From positions 5,642,001 to 5,706,000 of the forward strand of contig NZ_CP029255.1 in assembly GCF_003122385.1 (NCBI RefSeq): a stretch of 64,000 bases of DNA, written 5' to 3'. This stretch comes from Flavobacterium crocinum. Lineage in GTDB: Bacteria > Bacteroidota > Bacteroidia > Flavobacteriales > Flavobacteriaceae. The number at the start of each line of letters is the position of its first letter. Within the stretch, counting starts at the first letter, position 1. Shown one piece after another: positions 26,256 through 33,652 of the stretch. Under the pieces are notes generated by a model that saw only the letters and a list, made by a program, of their open reading frames with translations, had not been told where the DNA came from and did not search any database. The translations under genes were made by a program, and so were the position numbers.

Positions 26256-26332
26256 AAGGTACAGAGATACAAAGGTGCAAAGCGACAAAGTTTTTACCTT
26301 TGAACCTCTGTCCCTTTGAACCTTTGAACCTA
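26256..26332. repeat. AAAGGTTCAAAG-family inverted repeat
   Basis: Imperfect inverted arms (26256-26290 and 26299-26332) rich in ACAAAGGT/ACCTTTG words fill the gap between the persulfide dioxygenase stop and the next start, ending as CCTAAAAAAATG directly at the start codon. Confidence 0.7.
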
Positions 26333-26337
26333 AAAAA

Positions 26338-26907
26338 ATGAGCATACTAGACATTATTAAAGAACCTTGGCCTTGGTACGTAGCAGGCCCGCTTATTGGA
26401 TTAACTGTACCGATTTTATTAATTATCGGAAATAAATCTTTCGGGATTAGTTCTTCCCTTCGTCATATTTGTGCGGCTTGTATTCCTGCAAATATTTCCT
26501 TTTTTAAATACGACTGGAAAAAAGAAAGCTGGAATTTATTCTTTGTTTTCGGAATATTCCTTGGCGGAGTTATTGCTGCCTATTTGCTTTCTAATCCAAA
26601 TCCGGTCGAAATTGCTCCGGAACTTTCTGAGCAATTAGCGGGTTACGGCATCACGGATCATACTGGCTTAGTTCCTGCTCAACTGTTTTCCTGGGAAAGT
26701 TTATTAACGCTTCGCGGATTCATTATGATGGTTGTAGGCGGATTTCTGGTTGGTTTCGGAACGCGTTATGCGGGAGGATGTACCAGCGGACATGCGATTA
26801 TGGGGCTTTCAAATTTACAATGGCCTTCTTTAGTCGCTACAATCTGTTTTATGATTGGCGGTTTTGTAATGTCACTTTTGATTTTACCTTATATTCTTTC
26901 ACTTTAA
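26338..26907 (+). CDS. YeeE/YedE family sulfur-transport protein (first half)
   Basis: 189 residues with about four to five membrane helices. The signature FGTRYAGGCTSGHAIMGLSNL carries the conserved Cys of YeeE/YedE proteins, whose characterised member takes up thiosulfate through a chain of Cys residues. Here the family is split into two small genes (this one and the next), as is usual in Bacteroidota and many proteobacteria. It belongs to the persulfide dioxygenase operon; an 86-bp repeat-bearing gap separates them. Confidence 0.88.
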   Translation: MSILDIIKEPWPWYVAGPLIGLTVPILLIIGNKSFGISSSLRHICAACIPANISFFKYDWKKESWNLFFVFGIFLGGVIAAYLLSNPNPVEIAPELSEQLAGYGITDHTGLVPAQLFSWESLLTLRGFIMMVVGGFLVGFGTRYAGGCTSGHAIMGLSNLQWPSLVATICFMIGGFVMSLLILPYILSL

Positions 26908-26917
26908 AATTTCAAAA

Positions 26918-27394
26918 ATGAATTTAGAAAATAAAAATACAGACGGCGAAGGAATTAATGCAAGCCAGAAAAAAGAAACGGCGTTTGCTAATCTGAAATA
27001 CTTAATTGTCGGGATCTTTTTTGGAATTGTATTCGTAAAAGCCGAAATCATCAGCTGGTTCCGTATTCAGGAAATGTTTCACTTCCAGTCGTTTCATATG
27101 TATGGTGTAATAGGATGCGCTGTCGTAGTTGGATTAATTTCTGTACAATTAATTAAAAAATTCAACATCAAAACTCTTGATGGCGAAAAAATCGAAATTC
27201 AGCCAAAAACTTTCAATAAAGGACAAATCTATGGCGGGTTAATGTTTGGTTTCGGATGGGCAATTACCGGAGCCTGCCCTGGCCCGCTTTTCGCTCAAAT
27301 TGGCACAGGAGCAACTGTAATTGTGGTTACTTTGGTAAGTGCGATTTTCGGAACCTGGGTTTATGGATTGATTAAGGATAAACTGCCTCATTAA
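26918..27394 (+). CDS. YeeE/YedE family sulfur-transport protein (second half, DUF6691-like)
   Basis: 158 residues with about four membrane helices. Conserved GFGWAITGACPGPLFAQIG contains the functional Cys. It starts 10 nt after its partner and probably forms a pseudo-dimer with it in the inner membrane to carry thiosulfate or a related sulfur ion. Last gene of the sulfur operon; the space after it (27395-27612) holds only repeats and the glpD promoter. Confidence 0.87.
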   Translation: MNLENKNTDGEGINASQKKETAFANLKYLIVGIFFGIVFVKAEIISWFRIQEMFHFQSFHMYGVIGCAVVVGLISVQLIKKFNIKTLDGEKIEIQPKTFNKGQIYGGLMFGFGWAITGACPGPLFAQIGTGATVIVVTLVSAIFGTWVYGLIKDKLPH

Positions 27395-27424
27395 TTTGTT
27401 TCAGGTTTGAGTTTGAAGTTGATT

Positions 27425-27540
27425 TAACCGCAAAGTTCGCAAAGATATACGCAAAGTTCGCAAAGATTATTTACATAGCTTTGCGAACTTTGCGCTTTAT
27501 ACAACCTAATTAAAAAAGAATCTTGTGTGCTTTGCGGTTA
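27425..27540. repeat. Nested inverted repeats of the GCAAAGTTCGCAAAG family
   Basis: Outer arms TAACCGCAAAG (27425-27435) and CTTTGCGGTTA (27530-27540) enclose inner arms GCAAAGTTCGCAAAG (27451-27465) and CTTTGCGAACTTTGC (27479-27493). The same inner word recurs at 46401-46444. Confidence 0.8.
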
Positions 27541-27576
27541 AATATCTTTCTTCATCAATTTTTAATTTCATTTCGT

Positions 27577-27584
27577 TAAGTTTG
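27577..27584 (+). promoter_or_regulatory. -7 promoter element of glpD
   Basis: TAAGTTTG matches TAnnTTTG and is 28 nt upstream of the ATG. Confidence 0.55.
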
Positions 27585-27612
27585 CTTTAAACAAATAAGT
27601 CCCATAAAAAAT

Positions 27613-29220
27613 ATGAATCGTTCAGAGCAGTTATCCAAACTACAAAATACCGAAAATTGGGACGTAATAATTATAGGCGGAGGAGCAAGCGGACTAGGAA
27701 CAGCCATTGACGCTGCAAGCCGAGGCTACAAAACCATATTATTAGAAGCTGTAGATTTTGCAAAAGGAACTTCCAGCCGAAGCACCAAATTGGTTCACGG
27801 CGGTGTGCGTTATCTGGAACAAGGAGACATTCACTTAGTCAGAGAAGCTTTAAAAGAAAGAGGATTAATGGCTCAGAATGCAGGACATTTAGTCAAAAAT
27901 CAATCTTTTGTGATTCCGAATTACAATTGGTGGAGCGGTTACTTCTATACTATCGGATTAAAAATCTACGACTTGTTATCAGGTTGTTTGAGTTTAGGAA
28001 GTTCAAAGTACATTTCAAAAAAGAAAACTATTGAAATGCTTCCAAACGTCGAAGAAAACGGATTGGTAAATGGCGTTATTTATCATGACGGTCAATTTGA
28101 TGATTCACGTTTGGCCATCAATCTTGCTCAAACTGCCGTAGAAAATGGAGCTTGTATTCTAAATTACACAAAAGTTGTCAATCTTTTAAAAGACAAAAAC
28201 AATCAAATTATTGGCGTTGAAACAATAGACCAAGAAACCGGAATTACTTATAACTTAAAAGGTTCTGTTGTAATAAATGCGACTGGCGTTTTTACGAATG
28301 CCATAATGAAATTAAACGATACCGTTTACAAAAAATACATTGTTCCAAGTCAGGGAATTCATTTGGTGTTTGATAAATCTTTCCTCCCAGGTGAACACGC
28401 CTTGATGATTCCGAAAACCAAAGACGGAAGAGTTTTATTTGCTGTTCCGTGGCATAATCGCATTGTAGTTGGGACAACAGATACTTTGATCAAAAAACAA
28501 AGTCTGGAACCTATTGCATTAGAAAGCGAAATTCAATTTGTACTGGACACTGCACAACGTTTTCTGGCAAAAAAACCAACAAGAGCCGATGTACTTTCTG
28601 TTTTTGCAGGTTTACGTCCGTTGGCAGCTCCAAAAGAAGAAGGAAAAAGTACCAAAGAAGTTTCGAGAAGTCATAAAATAATTGTTTCTGAAACCGGCTT
28701 AATAACCATTACCGGCGGAAAATGGACAACGTACAGAAAAATGGCCGAAGAAATAATAGACAAAGCTATATTAAAAGGTAAGCTTCCTAAAAAGCTATGT
28801 ATTACAGAACATTTAAGCATTCACGGAAATAAAACTACGACTTCTGCTGATAGAGAAAATCATCTTTATATTTATGGTAGCGATATTCCTCAACTATTAA
28901 AATTACAGGAAGAAAATCCTGAACTAAAAGAAAAGCTGCATCCAAATCACGAATTCACGATTGCCGAAGTCGTTTGGGCCGTTCGTTACGAAATGGCAAG
29001 AACAGTTGATGATGTTTTGGCCAGACGCGTTCGTTTATTATTTTTAGATGCAAGAGCAGCAATTCAATCTGCTGAAAAGACAGCCCGAATTATGGCTAAA
29101 GAATTGAATCGTGATGAAAATTGGATTAGTAAAGAAATCGAAGATTTTAATGAAATTTCGAAAGGATTTCTGCTTTCTGAGTTCAGAAACAGCTCAAAAA
29201 TAGATTTTCAGAAGCTATAA
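27613..29220 (+). CDS. glpD: Glycerol-3-phosphate dehydrogenase/oxidase
   Basis: 535 residues, the usual length. N-terminal FAD-binding Rossmann motif IIIGGGASGLGTAID (about 20-34); SRSTKLVHGGVRYLEQGD and IVVGTTDT are GlpD family blocks, and GGKWTTYRKMAEE precedes the C-terminal helical cap. The membrane-associated flavoenzyme oxidises glycerol-3-phosphate to dihydroxyacetone phosphate and feeds electrons to quinone, which can link to the cytochrome bd oxidase nearby. It has its own promoter and no visible operon partners. Confidence 0.94.
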   Translation: MNRSEQLSKLQNTENWDVIIIGGGASGLGTAIDAASRGYKTILLEAVDFAKGTSSRSTKLVHGGVRYLEQGDIHLVREALKERGLMAQNAGHLVKNQSFVIPNYNWWSGYFYTIGLKIYDLLSGCLSLGSSKYISKKKTIEMLPNVEENGLVNGVIYHDGQFDDSRLAINLAQTAVENGACILNYTKVVNLLKDKNNQIIGVETIDQETGITYNLKGSVVINATGVFTNAIMKLNDTVYKKYIVPSQGIHLVFDKSFLPGEHALMIPKTKDGRVLFAVPWHNRIVVGTTDTLIKKQSLEPIALESEIQFVLDTAQRFLAKKPTRADVLSVFAGLRPLAAPKEEGKSTKEVSRSHKIIVSETGLITITGGKWTTYRKMAEEIIDKAILKGKLPKKLCITEHLSIHGNKTTTSADRENHLYIYGSDIPQLLKLQEENPELKEKLHPNHEFTIAEVVWAVRYEMARTVDDVLARRVRLLFLDARAAIQSAEKTARIMAKELNRDENWISKEIEDFNEISKGFLLSEFRNSSKIDFQKL

Positions 29221-29460
29221 TTCTCCCTATTACATAAAAAAACAAGAACATTTTTGCTTTCAACAGTATCTTTTATTAAAAAAATGCTGCATAGTCAAAT
29301 TTAACCATCAAAATTTTAGCTCAAAATTATTTCAAGGTTAAATACTTAAAAATCAATAAATTAATTCAAAATTTAAATTAATTTTATTCTGATTTTTAAA
29401 TAGCATAATCTCTTCAGATTCTTACACGCTTTTATAATTAACAAATTTTTAACATGAAAC

Positions 29461-29502
29461 TTGTATATACAACTATTAAAAGTTTTACATTTGTATATAC
29501 AA
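29461..29502 (+). promoter_or_regulatory. Promoter with twin MarR operators
   Basis: Two identical 12-bp palindromes TTGTATATACAA at 29461-29472 and 29491-29502 are exactly 30 bp apart, about three helical turns. A -7 box TACATTTG (29486-29493) overlaps the second, and a TTG at 29461-29463 in the first is placed as the -33 element (22 nt before the -7 box). The marR start follows 17 nt later. The layout strongly suggests autorepression. Confidence 0.8.
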
Positions 29503-29519
29503 ATTATACACTTACGACT

Positions 29520-29978
29520 ATGACAATTGAAGAGGTTATTAAGAGTACGGTTAAGATGGATAATGCGAAAAAAGTTATTCTGAATATCATGTACACGCAA
29601 AATGTGGTTCAGGATCATTTCAACGAGTTAATTAAACCGTATGATTTATCCGGAGAACAATACAATGTGTTACGTATATTAAGAGGGCAAAAAGGGAAAC
29701 CTGCCAATATGTGCGTAATACAAGAACGAATGCTAGCCAAAACAAGCAACACAACAAGATTGGTAGACAAATTGTTATTAAAAGAATTTGTAACCCGAAA
29801 TGTCTGTCCGGATAATCGAAGAAAAATTGAAGTCCTGATTACACAAAAAGGTCTTGATGTTTTAAAGGAATTAGATCCGAAAGTAGACGAACACGAAAAA
29901 ACGTTTGCTGACAATTTAAAACCAGAAGAATTAGTTTTTTTAAATCAGTTATTAGAAAAATTTAGAACCAACAAATAA
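29520..29978 (+). CDS. MarR family transcriptional regulator
   Basis: 152 residues. The winged helix is visible as LSGEQYNVLRILRGQ, MCVIQERMLAKTSNTTRLVDKLL (recognition helix) and the wing RNVCPDNRRKIEVLIT. ATG 29520 is chosen; an earlier ATG at 29454 would start within or before the operators. Conserved Cys residues (MCVI, NVCP) leave room for redox sensing. It heads an operon with a nitroreductase (10 nt after) and a YceI protein, and two perfect palindromes in its promoter are presumed to be its binding sites. Confidence 0.9.
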   Translation: MTIEEVIKSTVKMDNAKKVILNIMYTQNVVQDHFNELIKPYDLSGEQYNVLRILRGQKGKPANMCVIQERMLAKTSNTTRLVDKLLLKEFVTRNVCPDNRRKIEVLITQKGLDVLKELDPKVDEHEKTFADNLKPEELVFLNQLLEKFRTNK

Positions 29979-29988
29979 AATAAATATT

Positions 29989-30621
29989 ATGAGCAATTTC
30001 GTAGAAAATCAAAATTGGAGATATGCAACAAAACAGTTTGATGCAACAAAAAAAATCTCTGATGCAGATTTAAATACTTTAAAAGAAGCCGTTAGATTAA
30101 GTGCTTCTTCATACGGATTACAACCATATAAAGTTATTATCGTTGAAAATCCAGCGTTAAGAGAAGAATTAAAAGCGGCAGCATGGGGACAAACTCAAAT
30201 TACAGATGCTTCTCACCTATTCATTTTTGCAAATGATTTAAACCTTGATACTGTTTCTGTTGATAAATATATCAATAATATTAGTGAAACAAGAGGTGTT
30301 CCTGTTGATGCTTTAGGCGGATTCAGCGATATGATGAAAGGTGTTATTGCTAACTTATCTGCAGAAGCAAAACATATCTGGACTGCAAAACAAACTTATT
30401 TAGCTTTAGGAAACTTACTAAACGCCGCAGCCGAACTAAAAATCGATGCAACTCCAATGGAAGGTTTCAATGCTGCAAAATTCAACGAAATTTTAGGTTT
30501 CGATAAATTAGGTTTAAATGCCTCAGTGATTGCAACTGTAGGTTACAGACATGATGAAGACAAATCGCAGCATCAGAAAAAAGTTAGAAAATCTCACGAA
30601 GAATTATTTATCACACTATAA
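29989..30621 (+). CDS. NAD(P)H-dependent nitroreductase family oxidoreductase
   Basis: 210-residue flavin (FMN) nitroreductase. Family marks: the basic RYATKQFDATKKI start, LSASSYGLQPYKVIIV, and AAAELKIDATPMEGFNAAKF near the C-terminus (NfsB/DrgA-like). It reduces quinones or nitro compounds with NAD(P)H. It lies 10 nt after marR, so it is the likely target of the repressor, giving an electrophile- or quinone-stress response. Confidence 0.92.
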   Translation: MSNFVENQNWRYATKQFDATKKISDADLNTLKEAVRLSASSYGLQPYKVIIVENPALREELKAAAWGQTQITDASHLFIFANDLNLDTVSVDKYINNISETRGVPVDALGGFSDMMKGVIANLSAEAKHIWTAKQTYLALGNLLNAAAELKIDATPMEGFNAAKFNEILGFDKLGLNASVIATVGYRHDEDKSQHQKKVRKSHEELFITL

Positions 30622-30659
30622 TTATTTATTAATCAAATTCAAATTTTAATTTTAAAAAC

Positions 30660-31226
30660 ATGAAAAATTTAAAAACAATTGCAATAGCATTATTCGTAGC
30701 AGCAGCTGGAATTTCAGTAAACGCTCAAACTAAAAAAATCGATGTAAAAGCATCTACTATCAAATGGGTAGGTAAAAAAGTAACTGGAGAGCACTCTGGA
30801 ACTGTAAACTTCAAAGACGGAGCTGTAGTTTTCAAAGGAAAAAAATTAGCTGGTGGTAACTTTACAGTTGACATGACTTCATTAACTTCTACAGATTTAA
30901 CTGGAGAATACCAAGGAAAATTAAACGGACACTTAAAAGCTGACGATTTCTTCGGAACTGACAAATTCCCAACTTCTAAATTAGTTTTCAAAACTATCGG
31001 TGCAAAATCTACTGATGTTTACACTGTAACTGCTGATTTAACTATCAAAGGAATCACTAAACCAGTAACTTTTGACATCACTGTAAAAGGAAACACTGCT
31101 ACAACTGCTTTCAAAGTTGACAGAACTAAATACGATATTAAATACGGTTCAGGTAGTTTCTTCGACGGTTTAGGAGACAAAACTATCAATGACGAATTTG
31201 AATTAGCAGTAGCTTTAAAATTCTAA
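30660..31226 (+). CDS. YceI family periplasmic lipid-binding protein
   Basis: 188 residues with a clear signal peptide cut after VNAQ (about 22). The lipocalin-like barrel has VKASTIKWVGKKVTGEHSG and the FKVDRTKYDIKYGSGSFF motif of YceI proteins, which bind isoprenoid-type lipids such as quinones. It is the third gene of the marR operon, with a strong terminator after it; a quinone-stress role would tie it to the nitroreductase. Confidence 0.92.
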   Translation: MKNLKTIAIALFVAAAGISVNAQTKKIDVKASTIKWVGKKVTGEHSGTVNFKDGAVVFKGKKLAGGNFTVDMTSLTSTDLTGEYQGKLNGHLKADDFFGTDKFPTSKLVFKTIGAKSTDVYTVTADLTIKGITKPVTFDITVKGNTATTAFKVDRTKYDIKYGSGSFFDGLGDKTINDEFELAVALKF

Positions 31227-31257
31227 TTTTTAAGACTTACTGGTTCAAAAAATTATA

Positions 31258-31290
31258 AAACCCTGACAGTTTAAAATTGTCGGGGTTTTC
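31258..31290. terminator. Terminator between yceI and the toxin gene
   Basis: AAAACCCTGACA / TGTCGGGGTTTT, a 12-bp stem with one G-U type pair, A-run before and T-run after, between convergent stop codons at 31226 and 31295. Confidence 0.82.
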
Positions 31291-31294
31291 TATT

Positions 31295-31612
31295 TTACTT
31301 TGTTCTCTTAATATTTACAGGATTTTGACGAGTATCAAAGACATCCAAAACCTCTACTGCATTTTTCTCAAAATTAATCCAATAAATTATCTTATAATTT
31401 TTAAAAATCAAATAACGTATTTCTCTTGAATAATTAAGTAAAAGTTCTTCTTTTTGACCAATTTCAGACTGTGTTTCTAACTTAAGTGTTTCTTTTGTAA
31501 TTCCAACTACAAGATTCTTTGCAACATTTAAACTGGCCGTCTTTTTATAGTAATCAAAAATACTCTTCAACTCTGCCTTGGCAAAATCAGTCCAAAAAAT
31601 TTTTAGCGCCAT
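31295..31612 (-). CDS. RelE/ParE-type toxin
   Basis: 105 residues with the ParE fold signature: WTDFAKAELKSIFDYYKK at the start, SREIRYLIFKNYKIIYWI in the middle strands and VLDVFDTRQNP at the end. ParE-type toxins act on gyrase, RelE-type on ribosome-bound mRNA; the residues here do not settle which. Its start overlaps the antitoxin stop by 10 nt, the usual coupled order antitoxin-toxin. Confidence 0.88.
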   Translation of the reverse strand: MALKIFWTDFAKAELKSIFDYYKKTASLNVAKNLVVGITKETLKLETQSEIGQKEELLLNYSREIRYLIFKNYKIIYWINFEKNAVEVLDVFDTRQNPVNIKRTK

Positions 31613-31839
31613 TTTTCAATTTCAGAAATTAAATCAGTAGCTTCTGTCACACGTCCATTTACAGAATCTTCAATAGAAACATCAATTCTCTCTTGAAAAT
31701 CAGCCGTTGACATTGGTTCGAATGAGGAACTAATTTCAGTTTCTTTTTTTAATAATTTTTCGAACTGAGAAATTGCTTTCTCACTTTCCAATTTAAGAAA
31801 GTCTCTAATAAAATTTACTTTTCTAGTATCTAAGTCCAT
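31603..31839 (-). CDS. Antitoxin of the RelE/ParE pair
   Basis: 78 residues from ATG 31839 (a GTG at 31848 is less likely because the -7 box is close). The N-terminal helix and strand region is charged; residues about 12-35 form an amphipathic helix, and the C-terminus ends SEIEKWR. It resembles small helical antitoxins that pair with ParE-like toxins in Bacteroidota and is expected to neutralise the toxin and repress the operon. Confidence 0.78.
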   Translation of the reverse strand: MDLDTRKVNFIRDFLKLESEKAISQFEKLLKKETEISSSFEPMSTADFQERIDVSIEDSVNGRVTEATDLISEIEKWR

Positions 31840-31861
31840 CACTTTCACTTTCTATTTTTAT

Positions 31862-31869
31862 CAAAGTTA
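31862..31869 (-). promoter_or_regulatory. -7 promoter element of the toxin-antitoxin operon
   Basis: TAACTTTG on the minus strand matches TAnnTTTG, 23 nt upstream of the antitoxin ATG. Confidence 0.55.
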
Positions 31870-32019
31870 CAAATTATCTCTAAATGAAAATTTACTAGTT
31901 TCAATTTTAATATCATTTGGTATAAGTCGATTTGAATTTCTTTTCAAAAACATAACGTTCTTAATATTAAAATAACGCTTTCGTAATAAGTGTCGGGACT
32001 TTGATTAACATATGGCTTC

Positions 32020-32027
32020 TATTTTTG
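32020..32027 (+). promoter_or_regulatory. -7 promoter element of the surface-protein gene
   Basis: TATTTTTG matches TAnnTTTG and lies 43 nt before the ATG at 32071; a TTTG occurs at 32000-32003 as a possible -33 element, with a shorter spacing than usual. Confidence 0.45.
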
Positions 32028-32070
32028 GGAAAATTTAAAAAATCAAAAACTAGAAATTAAAATCATAGTT

Positions 32071-33351
32071 ATGAAAACAAAATTACGCATTGCTTCTATC
32101 ACATTCATTATCAGCTTTTTCGTACATGCCCAACAACAGCCAAAAGGAATTACCGGAAATACAAACTGGATGAACAACTGGACTAGTTTCAGACCTGCTG
32201 CAAATGACTACAGTGAAGCTACCAATATAATTGCAGGAACCATTGATAAAGATACCAGATTAGTAAAACGCAATGTTTATCATTTAGTTGGCGTTGTGTA
32301 TGTCACCAATAACGCTACTTTAACAATAGAACCCGGAACTGTAATTCGTGGAGATGATAAAACCTGCGGTACTCTTGTAATTACAAACGGAGCAAAAATT
32401 ATTGCTGAAGGTTTGGAAACTGACCCTATTATCTTCACTTCAGAAAATGAAATAAACAACAGAAAACCAGGTGACTGGGGCGGAATTATTGTTTTAGGAA
32501 AAGCGCCTATTAATACTTTAGGAGGTGTTCATACGTTACCTTTTGATCTGGAGCCGACTTTAAATCATTACGGAGGTCAGGATCCGGAAGATAACTCAGG
32601 GATTTTAAAATATGTGCGAATTGAATATGCAGGTAGAAAATTAAGCGCTTCTAAAGAACTTAATGGACTTTCTCTTGCCGGAGTTGGAAGAAAAACAATT
32701 GTAAGCAATATTCAAATCAGTTTTTCAAATGATGATTCTTTTGAATGTTATGGAGGAGATTTGAATCTTAGTAATCTTATCTCATTTAGAACAACAGATG
32801 ATGATTTTGATTTTACACAAGGTTCTCAAATTAATATCAGCAATAGTATTGCCATTCGCCATCCGTTTTCTTCAGATATTTCAGGTTCAAGATGCTTTGA
32901 GGTGGACTCTTACGAGAAAATTGCCAATACGGATATGACTAAAAAAATGACTAAAATAAATGCAAGTAATATCACTTTGGTCAATCTGGAAGAAAACAAT
33001 CAGGGATTAGTTAGAGAATCAGCTTACATTAGAGAAAATACATTTTTCAACTTAACGAATAGTGCTATTTCAGGTTTTGCTCCTTTTATTTTACTTGAAG
33101 GCGCAATTGGAAATGGAGAAGCAAATCTGTCAAAAATTAGCTTTAAAAATGTTATTGCCAACAACTGCAAAGGAGAAATTGAAAGTGAATCTGCAAGCAA
33201 TAATACAGGAATAAAAAACTATTACAGTAATCCTCAAAACGATATTCAGTTCACAAAAGTGAAGCTGAGTGAACTATTTTATCTTCCAAATATCAAAGCA
33301 AATCCAGATTTTAGATTAAATGTAAACAATACGCTGGCTATTGGAAATTAA
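32071..33351 (+). CDS. Secreted protein with beta-helix-like repeats, unknown function
   Basis: 426 residues with a signal peptide cut near VHAQ (about 22). The body is rich in Asn, Ile and Gly and shows successive strands such as LTIEPGTVIRGD, LVITNGAKIIAEG and PIIFTSENE, then GDWGGIIVLGKAPINTLGG. These words recur in a Bacteroidota family of secreted proteins, some of which have a T9SS signal; this copy shows no clear T9SS C-terminal domain. A parallel beta-helix is likely. Role unknown; it stands alone between the toxin-antitoxin pair and the trp operon. Confidence 0.7.
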   Translation: MKTKLRIASITFIISFFVHAQQQPKGITGNTNWMNNWTSFRPAANDYSEATNIIAGTIDKDTRLVKRNVYHLVGVVYVTNNATLTIEPGTVIRGDDKTCGTLVITNGAKIIAEGLETDPIIFTSENEINNRKPGDWGGIIVLGKAPINTLGGVHTLPFDLEPTLNHYGGQDPEDNSGILKYVRIEYAGRKLSASKELNGLSLAGVGRKTIVSNIQISFSNDDSFECYGGDLNLSNLISFRTTDDDFDFTQGSQINISNSIAIRHPFSSDISGSRCFEVDSYEKIANTDMTKKMTKINASNITLVNLEENNQGLVRESAYIRENTFFNLTNSAISGFAPFILLEGAIGNGEANLSKISFKNVIANNCKGEIESESASNNTGIKNYYSNPQNDIQFTKVKLSELFYLPNIKANPDFRLNVNNTLAIGN

Positions 33352-33448
33352 GGAATTGTAATCTATCAGATGAACAAAATTTAACAAATTTCGAAATTTC
33401 GAAAAGATTTTTTTGAAATTTTATGTCCTCTATTTAAAATTACATTTA

Positions 33449-33456
33449 TATATTTG
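33449..33456 (+). promoter_or_regulatory. -7 promoter element of the trp operon
   Basis: TATATTTG matches TAnnTTTG and lies 18 nt before the leader peptide ATG, so transcription would start around 33462. Confidence 0.65.
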
Positions 33457-33474
33457 TGACATCAAAATAAAGAA

Positions 33475-33531
33475 ATGAGAACAATTTTAAACAATACTTG
33501 GTGGTGGAGCAATTTACGTCAGACGTCGTGA
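33475..33531 (+). CDS. trpL: trp leader peptide with three tandem Trp codons
   Basis: ATG 33475 to TGA 33529-33531 encodes 18 residues: MRTILNNTWWWSNLRQTS. The three TGG codons (33499-33507) lie just before sequence that can fold in competing ways. When tryptophanyl-tRNA is scarce, the ribosome would stall on the TGG run and leave 33525-33540 free to pair with 33576-33590, blocking the terminator at 33572. With plenty of tryptophan it would reach the stop codon, cover that segment and allow termination. This is the classical attenuation design, here before a Bacteroidota trp operon. Confidence 0.88.
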   Translation: MRTILNNTWWWSNLRQTS

Positions 33532-33571
33532 ACAAAGCTTCCTATGGTATTGTAAGAAAACTATAAATATA

Positions 33572-33604
33572 AAAGGCTTGTCATCACGACAAGCCTTTTT
33601 TTTT
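33572..33604 (+). terminator. trp operon attenuator terminator
   Basis: 11-bp stem AAAGGCTTGTC / GACAAGCCTTT with loop ATCAC, followed by an overlapping run of nine T residues. The competing antiterminator is GTCGTGA (33525-33531) with TCACGAC (33584-33590), continued by ACAA (33532-33535) with TTGT (33578-33581). The leader-peptide stop codon lies inside the antiterminator arm. trpE begins about 50 nt downstream. Confidence 0.9.
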
Positions 33605-33652
33605 GGCCCAAAATTGAAATATAAAACTAACACAATTAAAAAACTATATACA

